Virus record (IMG/VR): IMGVR_UViG_3300030060_003536 | Span: 1-36,638 of that record | Reading direction: 5' to 3' (one strand) | DNA: 36,638 nt | Source of the DNA: a virus | Part shown: positions 17,516-24,983 of the stretch, in pieces | How positions within the stretch are numbered: the stretch's first letter is position 1 | Layout of the letters: every line of letters starts with the position of its first letter | Position numbers and translations under genes: made by a program | The notes under the pieces: generated by a model | Told to the model about the DNA's origin: nothing | Databases searched by the model: none | The model's input: only the letters and a program-made list of their open reading frames with translations

Positions 17516-18238
17516 CTATTTTTGTGAAGCCTCTCTTTTCAGCACTGCTGCAAGATCGGGGTTTTCATTCTCCATTATAAGCTGTTGGGTCAAATTGCCA
17601 CTCTTCCAAGGATTATTAGTATTGCCAGAAGTATTAGCAACTGGACTTGGTTTCGCTCCCATTCCTGCTGCACTGCTTGGCTTAAAGTGATGTTCCCAGT
17701 TTGATCCTGGGTTTTTTAAACTTGTCAGATAAGCAGTTAAATCTTCCTCTACTCCACCATTCAATATCACAACCTTGCCATCGTTATTTCGTTTTAGGTT
17801 GCTTTGTAAAAGAGATAAAGTTTGCTCCGCATTAATAGCACCAGCATTACTAATTGCTGCTAATGCTGTTTGTTTTGTAGAAGCAACTTCATTTGAAGAT
17901 TTTAAATCTGCTAGTTGTTGAGTTAAAGAACTAATTTGTTGTTCTTTATCTTGAGCAGTTTTATTTGCTTCTTCCCACAACGTTTTCCATTGTCCTTGAT
18001 CTTCTAATTCTTGCTTTCTTTTATCCTCTTTTTGCTTATAGACCTCATCTAATTTAACTTTTATTCCTTGAAATCTTTCCTCTGATTCTTCGGCTTGTTT
18101 ACGAGCCAATGACAATTGCTCTTCGTACTGCTGTTTTACAGAGTCGAGATTTGGTTGTTGAGGTTGAGAAGGAGTTTCAGCCACAGGCTGTTCAGCAGGA
18201 GTCACGGACTCAGGCTGAATTACTTTTTCTTCAATCAT
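17516..18238 (-). CDS. Capsid scaffolding protein
   Basis: 240 aa. Acidic/Gln-rich disordered N-terminus (PESVTPAEQPVAETPSQPQQ), long coiled coil (residues about 35-115, many Glu/Lys/Gln), then a basic, Asn/Ser-rich tail with NNPWKSGNLTQQLIMENENP, a common scaffold ending that contacts the coat. It sits just upstream of the major capsid gene. Scaffolds guide procapsid assembly and leave before DNA packaging. No protease motif is visible. Confidence 0.8.
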   Translation of the reverse strand: MIEEKVIQPESVTPAEQPVAETPSQPQQPNLDSVKQQYEEQLSLARKQAEESEERFQGIKVKLDEVYKQKEDKRKQELEDQGQWKTLWEEANKTAQDKEQQISSLTQQLADLKSSNEVASTKQTALAAISNAGAINAEQTLSLLQSNLKRNNDGKVVILNGGVEEDLTAYLTSLKNPGSNWEHHFKPSSAAGMGAKPSPVANTSGNTNNPWKSGNLTQQLIMENENPDLAAVLKREASQK

Positions 18239-18240
18239 AC

Positions 18241-18396
18241 TTAGGCTTTTGTTTCAGTAGTTTTAGGAGTAGCAGCTTTAGTTGTCTTTGTTGTTGTCTT
18301 TACAACTGGATCTGAGTCAGCTTCTTTTGGATGGTCAACAACTTCCCATTTGTAACTTCCGTCAGATTGCAAAACTCTATCAATAGATCCAGGCAT
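18241..18396 (-). CDS. Small Lys/Thr-tailed protein in the head block
   Basis: 51 aa, ATG at 18396 (MPGSIDRVLQSDGSYKWEVV), ending with a tail of Lys, Thr and Ala repeats. The frame fills the gap between portal and scaffold, ending 2 bases before the scaffold start, with no better alternative. A short folded beta piece (GSYKWEVVDHP) followed by a basic disordered tail would suit an internal head protein, but the function is unknown. Confidence 0.6.
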   Translation of the reverse strand: MPGSIDRVLQSDGSYKWEVVDHPKEADSDPVVKTTTKTTKAATPKTTETKA

Positions 18397-18429
18397 GACT
18401 TTAAAGCTGTTCTTTATAATATTAGCTTA

Positions 18430-19872
18430 TTATTCTGATTTAACTTCCCCTGCTGAAGGTAATACTTCACCTTGAACTAAAATATCTCTAAATTCTTCCT
18501 TATCTATAACCTGTTGATCAAATAAAGAAGTTAAAGCTGTTATATCCTGTCCAATTAATCTTTCAATATCAAAATCACGACTAATTTTGACTTCTGGTGG
18601 ATCAATACCTACATAATCAGCCGATAAGTTAAATGCTTTTTGTAACTTCTGTTCCAACTCCATTGAAACCATAGACAACATAGAGTTTGTATCTACACGA
18701 TCTAATCGTCTTGCATCTGCTGATTCTGCTACAAACTTTTGTTGAGATAATGTACTAATACCAAGAGTTGCCATTTGTCTTTGCAATTCATCTATTTCTG
18801 CTGATTGTGCTTCAAATGCACTACTAGCTGGCTCGACATAATAAACTTTATTTCCTGGTTGAGTTGCCATCGCATAATTAACACTAATACTCATATCTTT
18901 TGTTTGATCATCCCATCCCTCTAATACCAACATTGGTTGAGATGCAACATGCAAACTATGAATTAAATCAGCTTGACGTTGAAAATGTGCAAGATTTAAA
19001 TGTGCAATATCTAATAACGGTGGTTTGCTAACTAAATTATCAACTTTGCCTGAATAAATAGTTACTAAAGGTATTTCACCAAGAGAAAAATCACCAGACT
19101 CAACTAATCCATAATCAACATCATTTTCAGGAGCACTAAAACTACCTGCATAAGTACTATCTTCGACATCATAAAGTTCTTGCATTTCTTCCTTCTGTCT
19201 AAACACCCGATATCTTCCAGGTTCTATAACTCTTACCTGCTCATAAATTTTTTCTCCAAACTCTCCATCAGGTAAAACAGCCCTCTCTCCTATTCTGACC
19301 TGCACTAAATTTCCATAGTTAGCTTCTCTATCTAATCTCCATCCATATAAATTTGTAGGATCAACTTCAATCCAATATGGTCTACGGTTTTGCTGCCTTT
19401 CTTCTGCCAAACTAACTGCACCAGAAGGAGCAGGATAATCAACTAAAATATGACTTTGACCATAAGTTAACGAGCACATTAATACTCTTCTTGCATATTC
19501 ATCTAAGTCTGATTTACATCCATCTACATCCATCTTGAACATCTCCGTCCAATATGGATCTCCTATTAAAGTAATAGGTTTACGAAGAATTAAACCTGCT
19601 GCTGCTCTTAATAACCTTTGTGTAAAAGGTGAAAATACTGCTCGGTTTACTCTTGATAAATAAGCTGTGTAATCTTCTCTTGGTTCTAACGGTAAGAAAG
19701 CTTCAGAATTCTCTCTTAAATAATCAGTGCCTTCTGTAACTGCTTTCATTATTTCCCACCCCTTCATCATTTCTAAAACAGCTTTTGTCCTACCAAAAGG
19801 ACTACCAATTCCTGCTGCTTTTGTAGAGCTAGTTACACTCGTTCTTATTGGGCCTGGGATTGCGTAAGTCAT
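18430..19872 (-). CDS. Portal protein (DUF4055-type)
   Basis: 480 aa. Near residue 55 the run AFLPLEPREDYTAYLSRVNR, then AVFSPFTQRLLRAAAGLILR with KP, is the start signature of DUF4055 portal proteins. It continues with the clip/stem region and a C-terminal helical part (SADARRLDRVDTNSMLSMVS). Portals form the dodecameric ring at one capsid vertex through which the terminase pumps DNA. The neighbours, basic proteins and scaffold, fit. Confidence is high. Confidence 0.85.
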   Translation of the reverse strand: MTYAIPGPIRTSVTSSTKAAGIGSPFGRTKAVLEMMKGWEIMKAVTEGTDYLRENSEAFLPLEPREDYTAYLSRVNRAVFSPFTQRLLRAAAGLILRKPITLIGDPYWTEMFKMDVDGCKSDLDEYARRVLMCSLTYGQSHILVDYPAPSGAVSLAEERQQNRRPYWIEVDPTNLYGWRLDREANYGNLVQVRIGERAVLPDGEFGEKIYEQVRVIEPGRYRVFRQKEEMQELYDVEDSTYAGSFSAPENDVDYGLVESGDFSLGEIPLVTIYSGKVDNLVSKPPLLDIAHLNLAHFQRQADLIHSLHVASQPMLVLEGWDDQTKDMSISVNYAMATQPGNKVYYVEPASSAFEAQSAEIDELQRQMATLGISTLSQQKFVAESADARRLDRVDTNSMLSMVSMELEQKLQKAFNLSADYVGIDPPEVKISRDFDIERLIGQDITALTSLFDQQVIDKEEFRDILVQGEVLPSAGEVKSE

Positions 19873-19875
19873 AAA

Positions 19876-20142
19876 TCAGCACTTCCATCTTTTCAATGCT
19901 AGTGCCTTTCTTGTAGGTCTACCCTTTGAGTCTTTCATTGGGCCTTTTACTCCAGCCATTCTCGCACAAAATGACCTTTTTCTTGCTGCTCTCTTGCCAG
20001 TTGGATTACTTTCAGTAACGGGTGCTTTTAAATTACTTCCTGTTGCTCTGTTATATCTTGCTCTGCCTTTAGCAGTCAGACCTCCCTTACGAGATTTTTC
20101 ACCCCGTTTTACAGATAAACTGACTCCTTTTTTGCGTGGCAT
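19876..20142 (-). CDS. DUF6321-like basic protein
   Basis: 88 aa with about one third Lys/Arg. The central text GGLTAKGRARYNRATGSNLK followed by APVTESNPTGKRAARKRSFC and a C-terminal ALKRWKC matches what I remember as DUF6321, a small family in environmental viruses. Conserved Cys at SFCAR and the C-terminus could bind metal. Its ATG overlaps the stop of the preceding gene (TAATG). It ends 3 bases before the portal start. Likely DNA-contacting or packaged; function unproven. Confidence 0.7.
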   Translation of the reverse strand: MPRKKGVSLSVKRGEKSRKGGLTAKGRARYNRATGSNLKAPVTESNPTGKRAARKRSFCARMAGVKGPMKDSKGRPTRKALALKRWKC

Positions 20143-20300
20143 TACTTTCCTACCTTTTTCATAGTCATTTTATGTGCTTCTGTGAAAGTTTTACCCCTTA
20201 ACATTAACTTTTTCATCTCATCTATATGTTTTTTTGTATGACCATGAGTTTTTTTATGCCTAGCTAATGCTTCCTCTTGTCTTTTAGTGATTTTTTTCAT
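20142..20300 (-). CDS. Small His/Lys-rich helical protein
   Basis: 52 aa, ATG at 20300: text QEEALARHKKTHGHTKKH followed by IDEMKKLMLRGKTFTEAHKM. It has five His and 15 Lys, and should form two amphipathic helices. It is coupled on both sides (4-base overlap upstream, TAATG downstream). Similar short proteins occur next to basic DUF genes in environmental phages, as far as I recall. The His/Lys composition suggests nucleic-acid or metal binding; no function is assigned. Confidence 0.65.
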   Translation of the reverse strand: MKKITKRQEEALARHKKTHGHTKKHIDEMKKLMLRGKTFTEAHKMTMKKVGK

Positions 20301-20587
20301 TTTTTCTTGCTTTTCGTAGAAGTTTTACGTTTATGTTGATAACTTATTTTCTTACTACCTGTTTTTTCACGCTTAAATCTAGCTTTTTCAGAAGAACTCA
20401 TCTCTTTGGTTGTCTTAGGTGTCTTACTTGATACACGTTTACTAGGTCTACAGGCAGGATACGCTCTATCTTCTCCCTTTTGACGACCACAAGGCTTTCC
20501 AGTTTTTACATCAACCCACTTCTCGTCAAACCAACGGCCTAAACCACCTCTACTTTTTGTTTTTGGCTTACTTTTTCTTTGTGGCAC
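20297..20587 (-). CDS. DUF5872-like basic protein
   Basis: 96 aa, starting with GTG at 20587. The segment GGLGRWFDEKWVDVKTGKPC, followed by GRQKGEDRAYPACRPSKRV, is the hallmark of DUF5872 proteins, which also occur in large DNA viruses of eukaryotes. Two Cys and many Lys/Arg; the end is an almost pure Lys/Ser/Thr tail. It overlaps the previous frame by 20 bases and the next by 4. It may bind DNA inside the virion or during packaging; this is inference from charge and context. Confidence 0.72.
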   Translation of the reverse strand: MPQRKSKPKTKSRGGLGRWFDEKWVDVKTGKPCGRQKGEDRAYPACRPSKRVSSKTPKTTKEMSSSEKARFKREKTGSKKISYQHKRKTSTKSKKK

Positions 20588-20744
20588 GTTTCTTCTCCGT
20601 TCCTACACGATAAGTACCGCCACGCTTCTTATACTCCCTAACCAACCACGCATTTGCATACGCAGAAGGATAAACAGCAAACTTTTTCTTCGCAGCAGCT
20701 TTTACTCTTGCATAAAGAGCTTTATTAACAGGAATGTTTGCCAC
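20568..20744 (-). CDS. Small basic protein with YPSAYANAW motif
   Basis: 58 aa, GTG start at 20744 (reads VANIPVNKALYARVKAAAKK). The middle YPSAYANAWLVREYKKRGG is a motif I associate with short basic proteins of phages and large DNA viruses. The remainder is Lys/Arg-rich. Overlaps its neighbours on both sides in different frames. The motif and absence of another gene in this gap support it; the role is unknown. Confidence 0.62.
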   Translation of the reverse strand: MANIPVNKALYARVKAAAKKKFAVYPSAYANAWLVREYKKRGGTYRVGTEKKRATKKK

Positions 20745-20802
20745 GCTTACCCCCCTTCTTCTTTTTCTTCTTTCCTTTGGGTTTCATCGCTCCATAAGCC
20801 AT
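20725..20802 (-). CDS. Micro-protein MAYGAMKPKG-polyLys
   Basis: 25 aa: MAYGAMKPKG, six Lys, then GGKRGKHSC. It lies between the terminase stop (20820) and the next basic gene, which it overlaps by 20 bases. Half of its residues are Lys or Arg. Being so short it may be chance, but start position, coupling and composition match the four basic genes that follow. Confidence 0.4.
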   Translation of the reverse strand: MAYGAMKPKGKKKKKKGGKRGKHSC

Positions 20803-20819
20803 AAGCAAAAAGAAAACTC

Positions 20820-22085
20820 TTAGTAGATTCTATAGCCAGTCTGCCCTAAAGTCTCTGGTTTCGCTAAATTAAATTGCTGTAAACATAAATAACCGAAAGC
20901 GTCAAAAGCATGATCAACACCAAGATTTTTATTTGGTAATCCTGTGTTCGGTGCATAAGTCAAAGTCCTCAACGATTTGATTAATTCTTTACATCTAGGG
21001 TGAATAATTGTTCTTCTATCTCCATTTGCATCTAACAAAGCAGTATTAACAGCAGTAATTTTATCCCTTATCTTCCAAGGAGCCTTTGGACTAGAAACAT
21101 TAAAACCATTCCTCCTTAAAATACTATGATCAGTTGCTCCTACCCCACTGGTTTTTCTAGCACCACCCGTAGGGTCAGGACAAGCAACAATTCTTCGATC
21201 TACTCCATACCTTCTCGTTACTTCCTCCGCAAAATCCCATGTCGTAGCACCTCCTGTCATAATTATTTCATCGAATACATATAGCGTATCTCCACTTCTT
21301 ACAGCACAAATACCACTCATAGGATCAACGTTAAAGTCAACTCCTAATAACAATGGCATCACATTAATATCAACCGATTCAGCAGAAATATTGTCATCAC
21401 CAAAACTAATAGCAACTAATCCACTTAAATTTTCAAAACTAGCCTCAAACTCCTGCCTAAATGTTCTCCCATCTAATTGTGCCCTTGCCGCCTCAACTTC
21501 ATCTTTTGGTACATTACCCCCCTCAATAGTTGTATAACACCACCTTTTCCACTCTTCCGTAGCATCTTCCTTGCAATAACACCATAAATCGTAAAACCAA
21601 CTAGCAGTTCCATCAGGTGTACTGATAAATAAGGCCCAACCTTGCTTATCTGCTAAAGCAGGTCTAATAACTTCAAACCATACTTCCGCATCCATAAATG
21701 CAGCCTCATCTAACACAACTCCAGCTAAACTCCTTCCCCTCAATGCCATCGCATTCTCAGTTCCCTTTAACTCAATAGTCGATCCATTTATCAATTCCAA
21801 CCTTAAATCAGTCTCATTCTTACTCTCAATCCATACCTTCGGAACTAACTTCTTTAACGCCTTCCACGCAATATCCTTCGCCATCCGATATGTAGGAGCA
21901 CAATAAAAAAATGTCTCCCCTGGTCGATCAATCGCTCCCTTCAATAACTCAATACAACTTAAATAACTCTTTCCAAACCTCCTCCCAGCAACTAATACCC
22001 TAAACCTTCTCTTATCGTTGAACACCTGCCCCTGTGCCCACCTTAAGTTAATATCTAACCCCGATTGTGCGGTTTTAACTGTCAT
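20820..22085 (-). CDS. terL: Terminase large subunit
   Basis: 421 aa. ATPase domain: Walker A AGRRFGKS (residues 33-40), Walker B VVLDE (123-127), followed by a coupling motif region (FISTPDG). Nuclease domain: first Asp in LLLGVDFNVDPMSG (about 250), later Asp in DHAFDAFGYL near the C-terminus, the usual RNase H-like acidic set. It powers DNA translocation into the capsid and cuts concatemers. It is the first gene of the minus-strand late operon, preceded by a divergent intergenic region of 38 bases. Confidence 0.93.
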   Translation of the reverse strand: MTVKTAQSGLDINLRWAQGQVFNDKRRFRVLVAGRRFGKSYLSCIELLKGAIDRPGETFFYCAPTYRMAKDIAWKALKKLVPKVWIESKNETDLRLELINGSTIELKGTENAMALRGRSLAGVVLDEAAFMDAEVWFEVIRPALADKQGWALFISTPDGTASWFYDLWCYCKEDATEEWKRWCYTTIEGGNVPKDEVEAARAQLDGRTFRQEFEASFENLSGLVAISFGDDNISAESVDINVMPLLLGVDFNVDPMSGICAVRSGDTLYVFDEIIMTGGATTWDFAEEVTRRYGVDRRIVACPDPTGGARKTSGVGATDHSILRRNGFNVSSPKAPWKIRDKITAVNTALLDANGDRRTIIHPRCKELIKSLRTLTYAPNTGLPNKNLGVDHAFDAFGYLCLQQFNLAKPETLGQTGYRIY

Positions 22086-22123
22086 AACCTATTATCCTAT
22101 ACATAAGTCCTTGATTTGTAATC
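22086..22123. promoter_or_regulatory. Divergent intergenic region, terL / TerS candidate
   Basis: Only 38 bases separate the two divergent starts. On the minus strand the sequence CTTATGTATAGGATAAT contains a TATAGG -10-like hexamer. A close relative, ATTTATGTATAGATTAA, lies in the other divergent gap at 33413-33429 on the plus strand. No Shine-Dalgarno sequence is visible for either gene. Confidence 0.35.
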
Positions 22124-22507
22124 GTGGCTAGAAAAAATCAAGAAATAGATGATCGCATCTTAAAAAGACAACAACAACTTTATCGCAGGCAAACTGAAGG
22201 TCTTCCCGCTAGAGCACTTGTCGTAGATCATGCTAAAAATCATGCTATCTCTGAACGTCATGCTTGGGATGACTGGAAACAAGTAAAACTTTGGAATGAT
22301 GAAGATTGGTCCAAAGATAGAGAAAATATGATCTCTCGCATTCAAGCAATGCGTCTTCGTGCCATAGATAAAGCTATGAAAAAAGGTCAACTCCAAACCG
22401 TTCAAGCTCTCCTCGCTGACCTCGGTAAAGTTGTAGGCGAGGCTGAAGAAGTAATTAACATTAAAGCTCCTGAACTTTCTATTAAAGTCGAAAATAAAAA
22501 ACCTTAG
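22124..22507 (+). CDS. Candidate terminase small subunit
   Basis: 127 aa, GTG start (reads VARKNQEIDDRILKRQQQLY). All-helical: an N-terminal basic half, ISERHAWDDWKQVKLWND, then a long helix ending VQALLADLGKVVGEAEE and a short beta tail PELSIKVENKKP. Long helix followed by an acidic strand-forming tail is the usual build of small terminases, which form rings and mark DNA for the large subunit. It sits next to terL but in the opposite direction, which is unusual. The assignment is inference; it could be an unrelated early protein. Confidence 0.5.
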   Translation: MARKNQEIDDRILKRQQQLYRRQTEGLPARALVVDHAKNHAISERHAWDDWKQVKLWNDEDWSKDRENMISRIQAMRLRAIDKAMKKGQLQTVQALLADLGKVVGEAEEVINIKAPELSIKVENKKP

Positions 22508-22564
22508 TTTCAAGAATATATTTAGGTTCCCCCACCTGACGTTCAGATTTGCCGATTCTGCAAC

Positions 22565-22600
22565 AGTCCCCCCTTGCTAGGTGATGCTTAGGGGGTGACT
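22565..22600. terminator. Hairpin between convergent genes
   Basis: AGTCCCCCCT pairs with AGGGGGTGACT across a 15-base loop with one bulge. It lies between the 3' ends of a plus gene (22507) and a minus gene (22609), so it may act as a factor-assisted terminator or block in both directions; there is no U-run on either side. Confidence 0.45.
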
Positions 22601-22608
22601 ACTGTCTC

Positions 22609-22746
22609 TTAGGTTGTAACCTTAGTTGTTACGGGTTTCAGGAAGATTTTAATTTGCTGTTCTCCGTGGTATTCGCCTATCTTACTCCCTGCTATTTTAT
22701 AGCCTTTAGGGAGACTATCTAGCCATGCTCTGATTTCTTGTTCCAT
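22609..22746 (-). CDS. Small hypothetical protein
   Basis: 45 aa, ATG at 22746: MEQEIRAWLDSLPKGYKIAG then SKIGEYHGEQQIKIFLKPV. Helix plus three strands, plausible as a folded mini-protein. It is the only coding candidate on this side of the control region, and two promoter-like elements on the minus strand (around 22773-22793 and 22830-22844) point toward it. Function unknown. Confidence 0.5.
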   Translation of the reverse strand: MEQEIRAWLDSLPKGYKIAGSKIGEYHGEQQIKIFLKPVTTKVTT

Positions 22747-23029
22747 TGGTTTAAATTTGTTGATACCTTTATTATATACACTACTCTACGCTATTGGTCT
22801 AAATGTTAAGTAATATTATTTTATCAACATAATACACTATTACTTTGAACTATTTGTTAAAATAGGTTATAACTTCAGTTTTTCTCGCGTTAGCTTTATT
22901 TTTCTTCTTAAAAACTTCAGAATCTACATTGCATCTCAGCAAATAACTATTTTCGGGGCACTGAAGCAAGGCAAAGCAAAAAAAGAGAATTGATTACCTA
23001 AACCAAAACCAAAATCAAACAAAACCAAA
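22747..23029. promoter_or_regulatory. Early control region with back-to-back promoters
   Basis: 283 bases without a convincing gene. Plus strand: TTGAAC (22845-22850), 17 bases, TATAAC (22868-22873), a good sigma-70-type promoter for the early block. Minus strand: AGTAATAGTGTAT followed by TATTAT (22843-22829) and AGTGTATATAATAAAGG with a perfect TATAAT (about 22787-22769), toward the 45-aa gene. The leader before 23030 is A/C-rich (repeated AAACCAAAA units, 23001-23029) and lacks a Shine-Dalgarno. Confidence 0.55.
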
Positions 23030-23305
23030 ATGGCAAAGTTTAAAGAGATCAACCCAAACACAAAAAAAGTTTGGAGACTCCAGGAACTACATGATGCATA
23101 TTCTGACAGTCAATTGCATGTAGTAGCATTACAAGGAAAAGTTTCAAAGCTAGAGACAAAAGTAGACCTTAAATACAATTGGTCTACGCTTTGCAAAGCA
23201 GCTCAAACACTAGCAAGTGAAAGAGCAAAAGCAGACACTAAAAAAATCACTCGTTCAATTTATAGAGAATTATCTCTTGAGTTAATCAACTACCCTAGAA
23301 AATAA
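23030..23305 (+). CDS. First early protein, unknown
   Basis: 91 aa. Mostly helical, basic overall: FKEINPNTKKVWRLQELHDA, a heptad-like stretch (VALQGKVSKLETKVDLKYN), then ASERAKADTKKITRSIYREL. I do not recognise the family. It is the first gene after the early promoter and is followed by a strong terminator, so it is expected to be expressed alone at high level soon after infection, as with host-takeover proteins. That role is inference only. Confidence 0.65.
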   Translation: MAKFKEINPNTKKVWRLQELHDAYSDSQLHVVALQGKVSKLETKVDLKYNWSTLCKAAQTLASERAKADTKKITRSIYRELSLELINYPRK

Positions 23306-23313
23306 GATTAATC

Positions 23314-23346
23314 AGATAGAGAATTAATTTTCTCTATCTATTTTTT
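23314..23346 (+). terminator. Rho-independent terminator
   Basis: AGATAGAGAA, loop TTAATT, TTCTCTATCT (10 perfect base pairs) followed by A and TTTTTT. It ends the transcript of the 91-aa first early gene; downstream genes need read-through, antitermination or a further promoter. Confidence 0.85.
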
Positions 23347-23370
23347 ATGTTCAATTATCTTTTTTAAAAA

Positions 23371-23526
23371 ATGACACCAACAGAATTAAAAAATTCAGTT
23401 TTCGATCAATTAGAAAACTACACAAGAAACATGAATAAAGAAGACATTTTAAAATCTTTCATTAGTTTCTTACCACAGTCACAAATTGAAGAATTGAAAG
23501 ATTCATTAGATAGGGAGATATTCTAA
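23371..23526 (+). CDS. Small acidic hypothetical protein
   Basis: 51 aa, ATG at 23371: MTPTELKNSVFDQLENYTRN, ending SQIEELKDSLDREIF. Helical and acidic. Its stop overlaps the ATG of the next gene (TAATG), which supports translation. Family not recognised. Confidence 0.55.
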   Translation: MTPTELKNSVFDQLENYTRNMNKEDILKSFISFLPQSQIEELKDSLDREIF

Positions 23527-23852
23527 TGAATTTAAAACCACTAATCAAAAAAGGGAAATTTGAAAGCTTAATTACATTAATTAGTCTTTCAAAAAGTGGA
23601 AACTCTAAAAACCCTTTAAATACTTTTAAAGAATTAATCGAAAATAATTCTTCTTGTGAGTTAGGGTTAATTTTAGAAGGTTTAAAAATTATTTTAGATA
23701 AAAATTTTATTATTGAAGGAAAAGGAAAAATAAGCAATAAAGAAGTTGTAGAAGAATTTATACAAGAATATGAAAGGATGGAAAGACTCTATGATTTTAA
23801 TTACGATGAATATTTGAAAGAAGTTGAACGAACTGGAATAGATTTAAATTAA
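23526..23852 (+). CDS. Hypothetical protein
   Basis: 108 aa, Lys/Glu/Ile/Asn-rich and predicted helical, with a repeat-like opening (KGKFESLITLISLSKSGNSK) that resembles a helical-repeat unit (NPLNTFKELIENNSSCELGL). Coupled to the 51-aa gene upstream. No motif that would assign a function. Confidence 0.6.
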   Translation: MNLKPLIKKGKFESLITLISLSKSGNSKNPLNTFKELIENNSSCELGLILEGLKIILDKNFIIEGKGKISNKEVVEEFIQEYERMERLYDFNYDEYLKEVERTGIDLN

Positions 23853-23891
23853 ATCTATTTTAAAACCAATCAAAACAAACTTTTTTTTATT

Positions 23892-24110
23892 ATGAAAATG
23901 ATTACTACTATTCAATATTTAACGATATTGAAAACCAAGAAAGATGTTGAAAGTCATTTAAACAGTCAAAAAAGCTTTCTTATTCAAGATATTTCTTGTG
24001 AGTGGGATAATAAACCATGTAATAAAGAAGAATTATTGAAAGAAAAATATAGTCACATAAAAGTCTATTACGGTAAGAATAACGCAAAAATGACAGTGAT
24101 TGAACTATGA
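23892..24110 (+). CDS. Hypothetical protein
   Basis: 72 aa: MKMITTIQYLTILKTKKDVE, later DISCEWDNKPCNKEELLKEK. Alpha/beta content with two Cys. Leader is A/C-rich followed by a T-run just before ATG, a pattern shared with the gene at 25419. Stop overlaps the next ATG (ATGA). Unknown function. Confidence 0.55.
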   Translation: MKMITTIQYLTILKTKKDVESHLNSQKSFLIQDISCEWDNKPCNKEELLKEKYSHIKVYYGKNNAKMTVIEL

Positions 24111-24271
24111 ATAAACCAAAAATGACAATCATCAACTTTAATGGCGAAGTTGATGAGTTTATTATTGAAGATCCAAAAACAGCATATGAAAGAACTTGTT
24201 CTTTTTTAGATCAGGGACTTAAAAACAAAAACAAACCAAAAACAAACAATGACACTATTAAAGGAACTTGA
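24107..24271 (+). CDS. Small hypothetical protein
   Basis: 54 aa, ATG at 24107 sharing bases with the previous stop: MNKPKMTIINFNGEVDEFII then EDPKTAYERTCSFLDQGLK. Strand-strand-helix build. The last 23 bases overlap the next gene in another frame, and the A/C-rich region that codes its Lys/Asn tail doubles as leader for that gene. Function unknown. Confidence 0.5.
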   Translation: MNKPKMTIINFNGEVDEFIIEDPKTAYERTCSFLDQGLKNKNKPKTNNDTIKGT

Positions 24272-24983
24272 AAGACTTAAAGTTAGTTCAGGTAATGCCA
24301 AACTAACAAAAAGAAATATTTTTAGTTTGCCCGCTGGACTAACGTGTCCAGGGGCAAAAATTTGTAAAAGTTGGGCAAGCGTTATTAATGGCAAGAGTCA
24401 AATTGTTGACGGTGATGAAACTCTTTTTAGATGCTATGCGGCATCACAAGAGAATCAATACCCGATAGTAAGGGATAATCGCATGTATAACTTTAAAGCT
24501 ATGTTGAAAGCTTTGAGGCGTGGTAATGCAGTTGAATTGATTGATAAAAGTATTGATAAAAATTTGAGATTAACCAGGGTTCATGAATCAGGAGATTTTT
24601 TTAGTTTAGATTACTTGAAAGCATGGTTAGAAGTAGCTAGAAAGAATCCTGATAATATTTTTTACTGCTATTCAAAATCGCTTAGTTATTTTCTAGATTT
24701 GGGGATACCTAGTAATTTTTTAGTTACTGCTAGTTGGGGTGGATATGAAGATCATTTAATAGAATATTTTGAAAGAGATTCAAGAGTAGTTTTTAATGAA
24801 GATGAAGCTAAGAAACTAAAACTACCCATTGATCATGATGATTCAAACTGTTTTAAAAAAGGTAGTTTTTGTCATTTATTGCACGGTACTCAACCCAAGG
24901 GAAGTGACGCTAGTAAGGAACTAGGAAAGAGAAGAAAGCTTAAAAAAACTAATCAGTCAATATTTACAGGTTATTCAAAATGA
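24249..24983 (+). CDS. GP88-family protein
   Basis: 244 aa. Conserved text of the phage gene-88 family is clear: LPAGLTCPGAKICKSWA (residues about 27-43), FRCYAASQENQYPIVRDNR, then RVHESGDFFSLDYLKAWLEV and NPDNIFYCYSKSLSYF. Six Cys (in TCPGAKIC, FRC, FYC, NCFKKGSFC) could hold metal or an iron-sulfur cluster. The GDFF..YLKAW..VA..NP..FY.Y pattern resembles one half of a TIM-like barrel, as in DUF5131 and radical-SAM relatives. The biochemical role is not known to me. Ends with a 4-base overlap to the next gene. Confidence 0.75.
   Translation: MTLLKELERLKVSSGNAKLTKRNIFSLPAGLTCPGAKICKSWASVINGKSQIVDGDETLFRCYAASQENQYPIVRDNRMYNFKAMLKALRRGNAVELIDKSIDKNLRLTRVHESGDFFSLDYLKAWLEVARKNPDNIFYCYSKSLSYFLDLGIPSNFLVTASWGGYEDHLIEYFERDSRVVFNEDEAKKLKLPIDHDDSNCFKKGSFCHLLHGTQPKGSDASKELGKRRKLKKTNQSIFTGYSK

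Noticed and set aside
22160-22513. Minus-strand frame of 117 codons opposite the TerS candidate
   Set aside because: Its product is Phe/Ile/Ser-rich and looks like an antisense reading; the plus-strand product has a normal hydrophilic helical composition.
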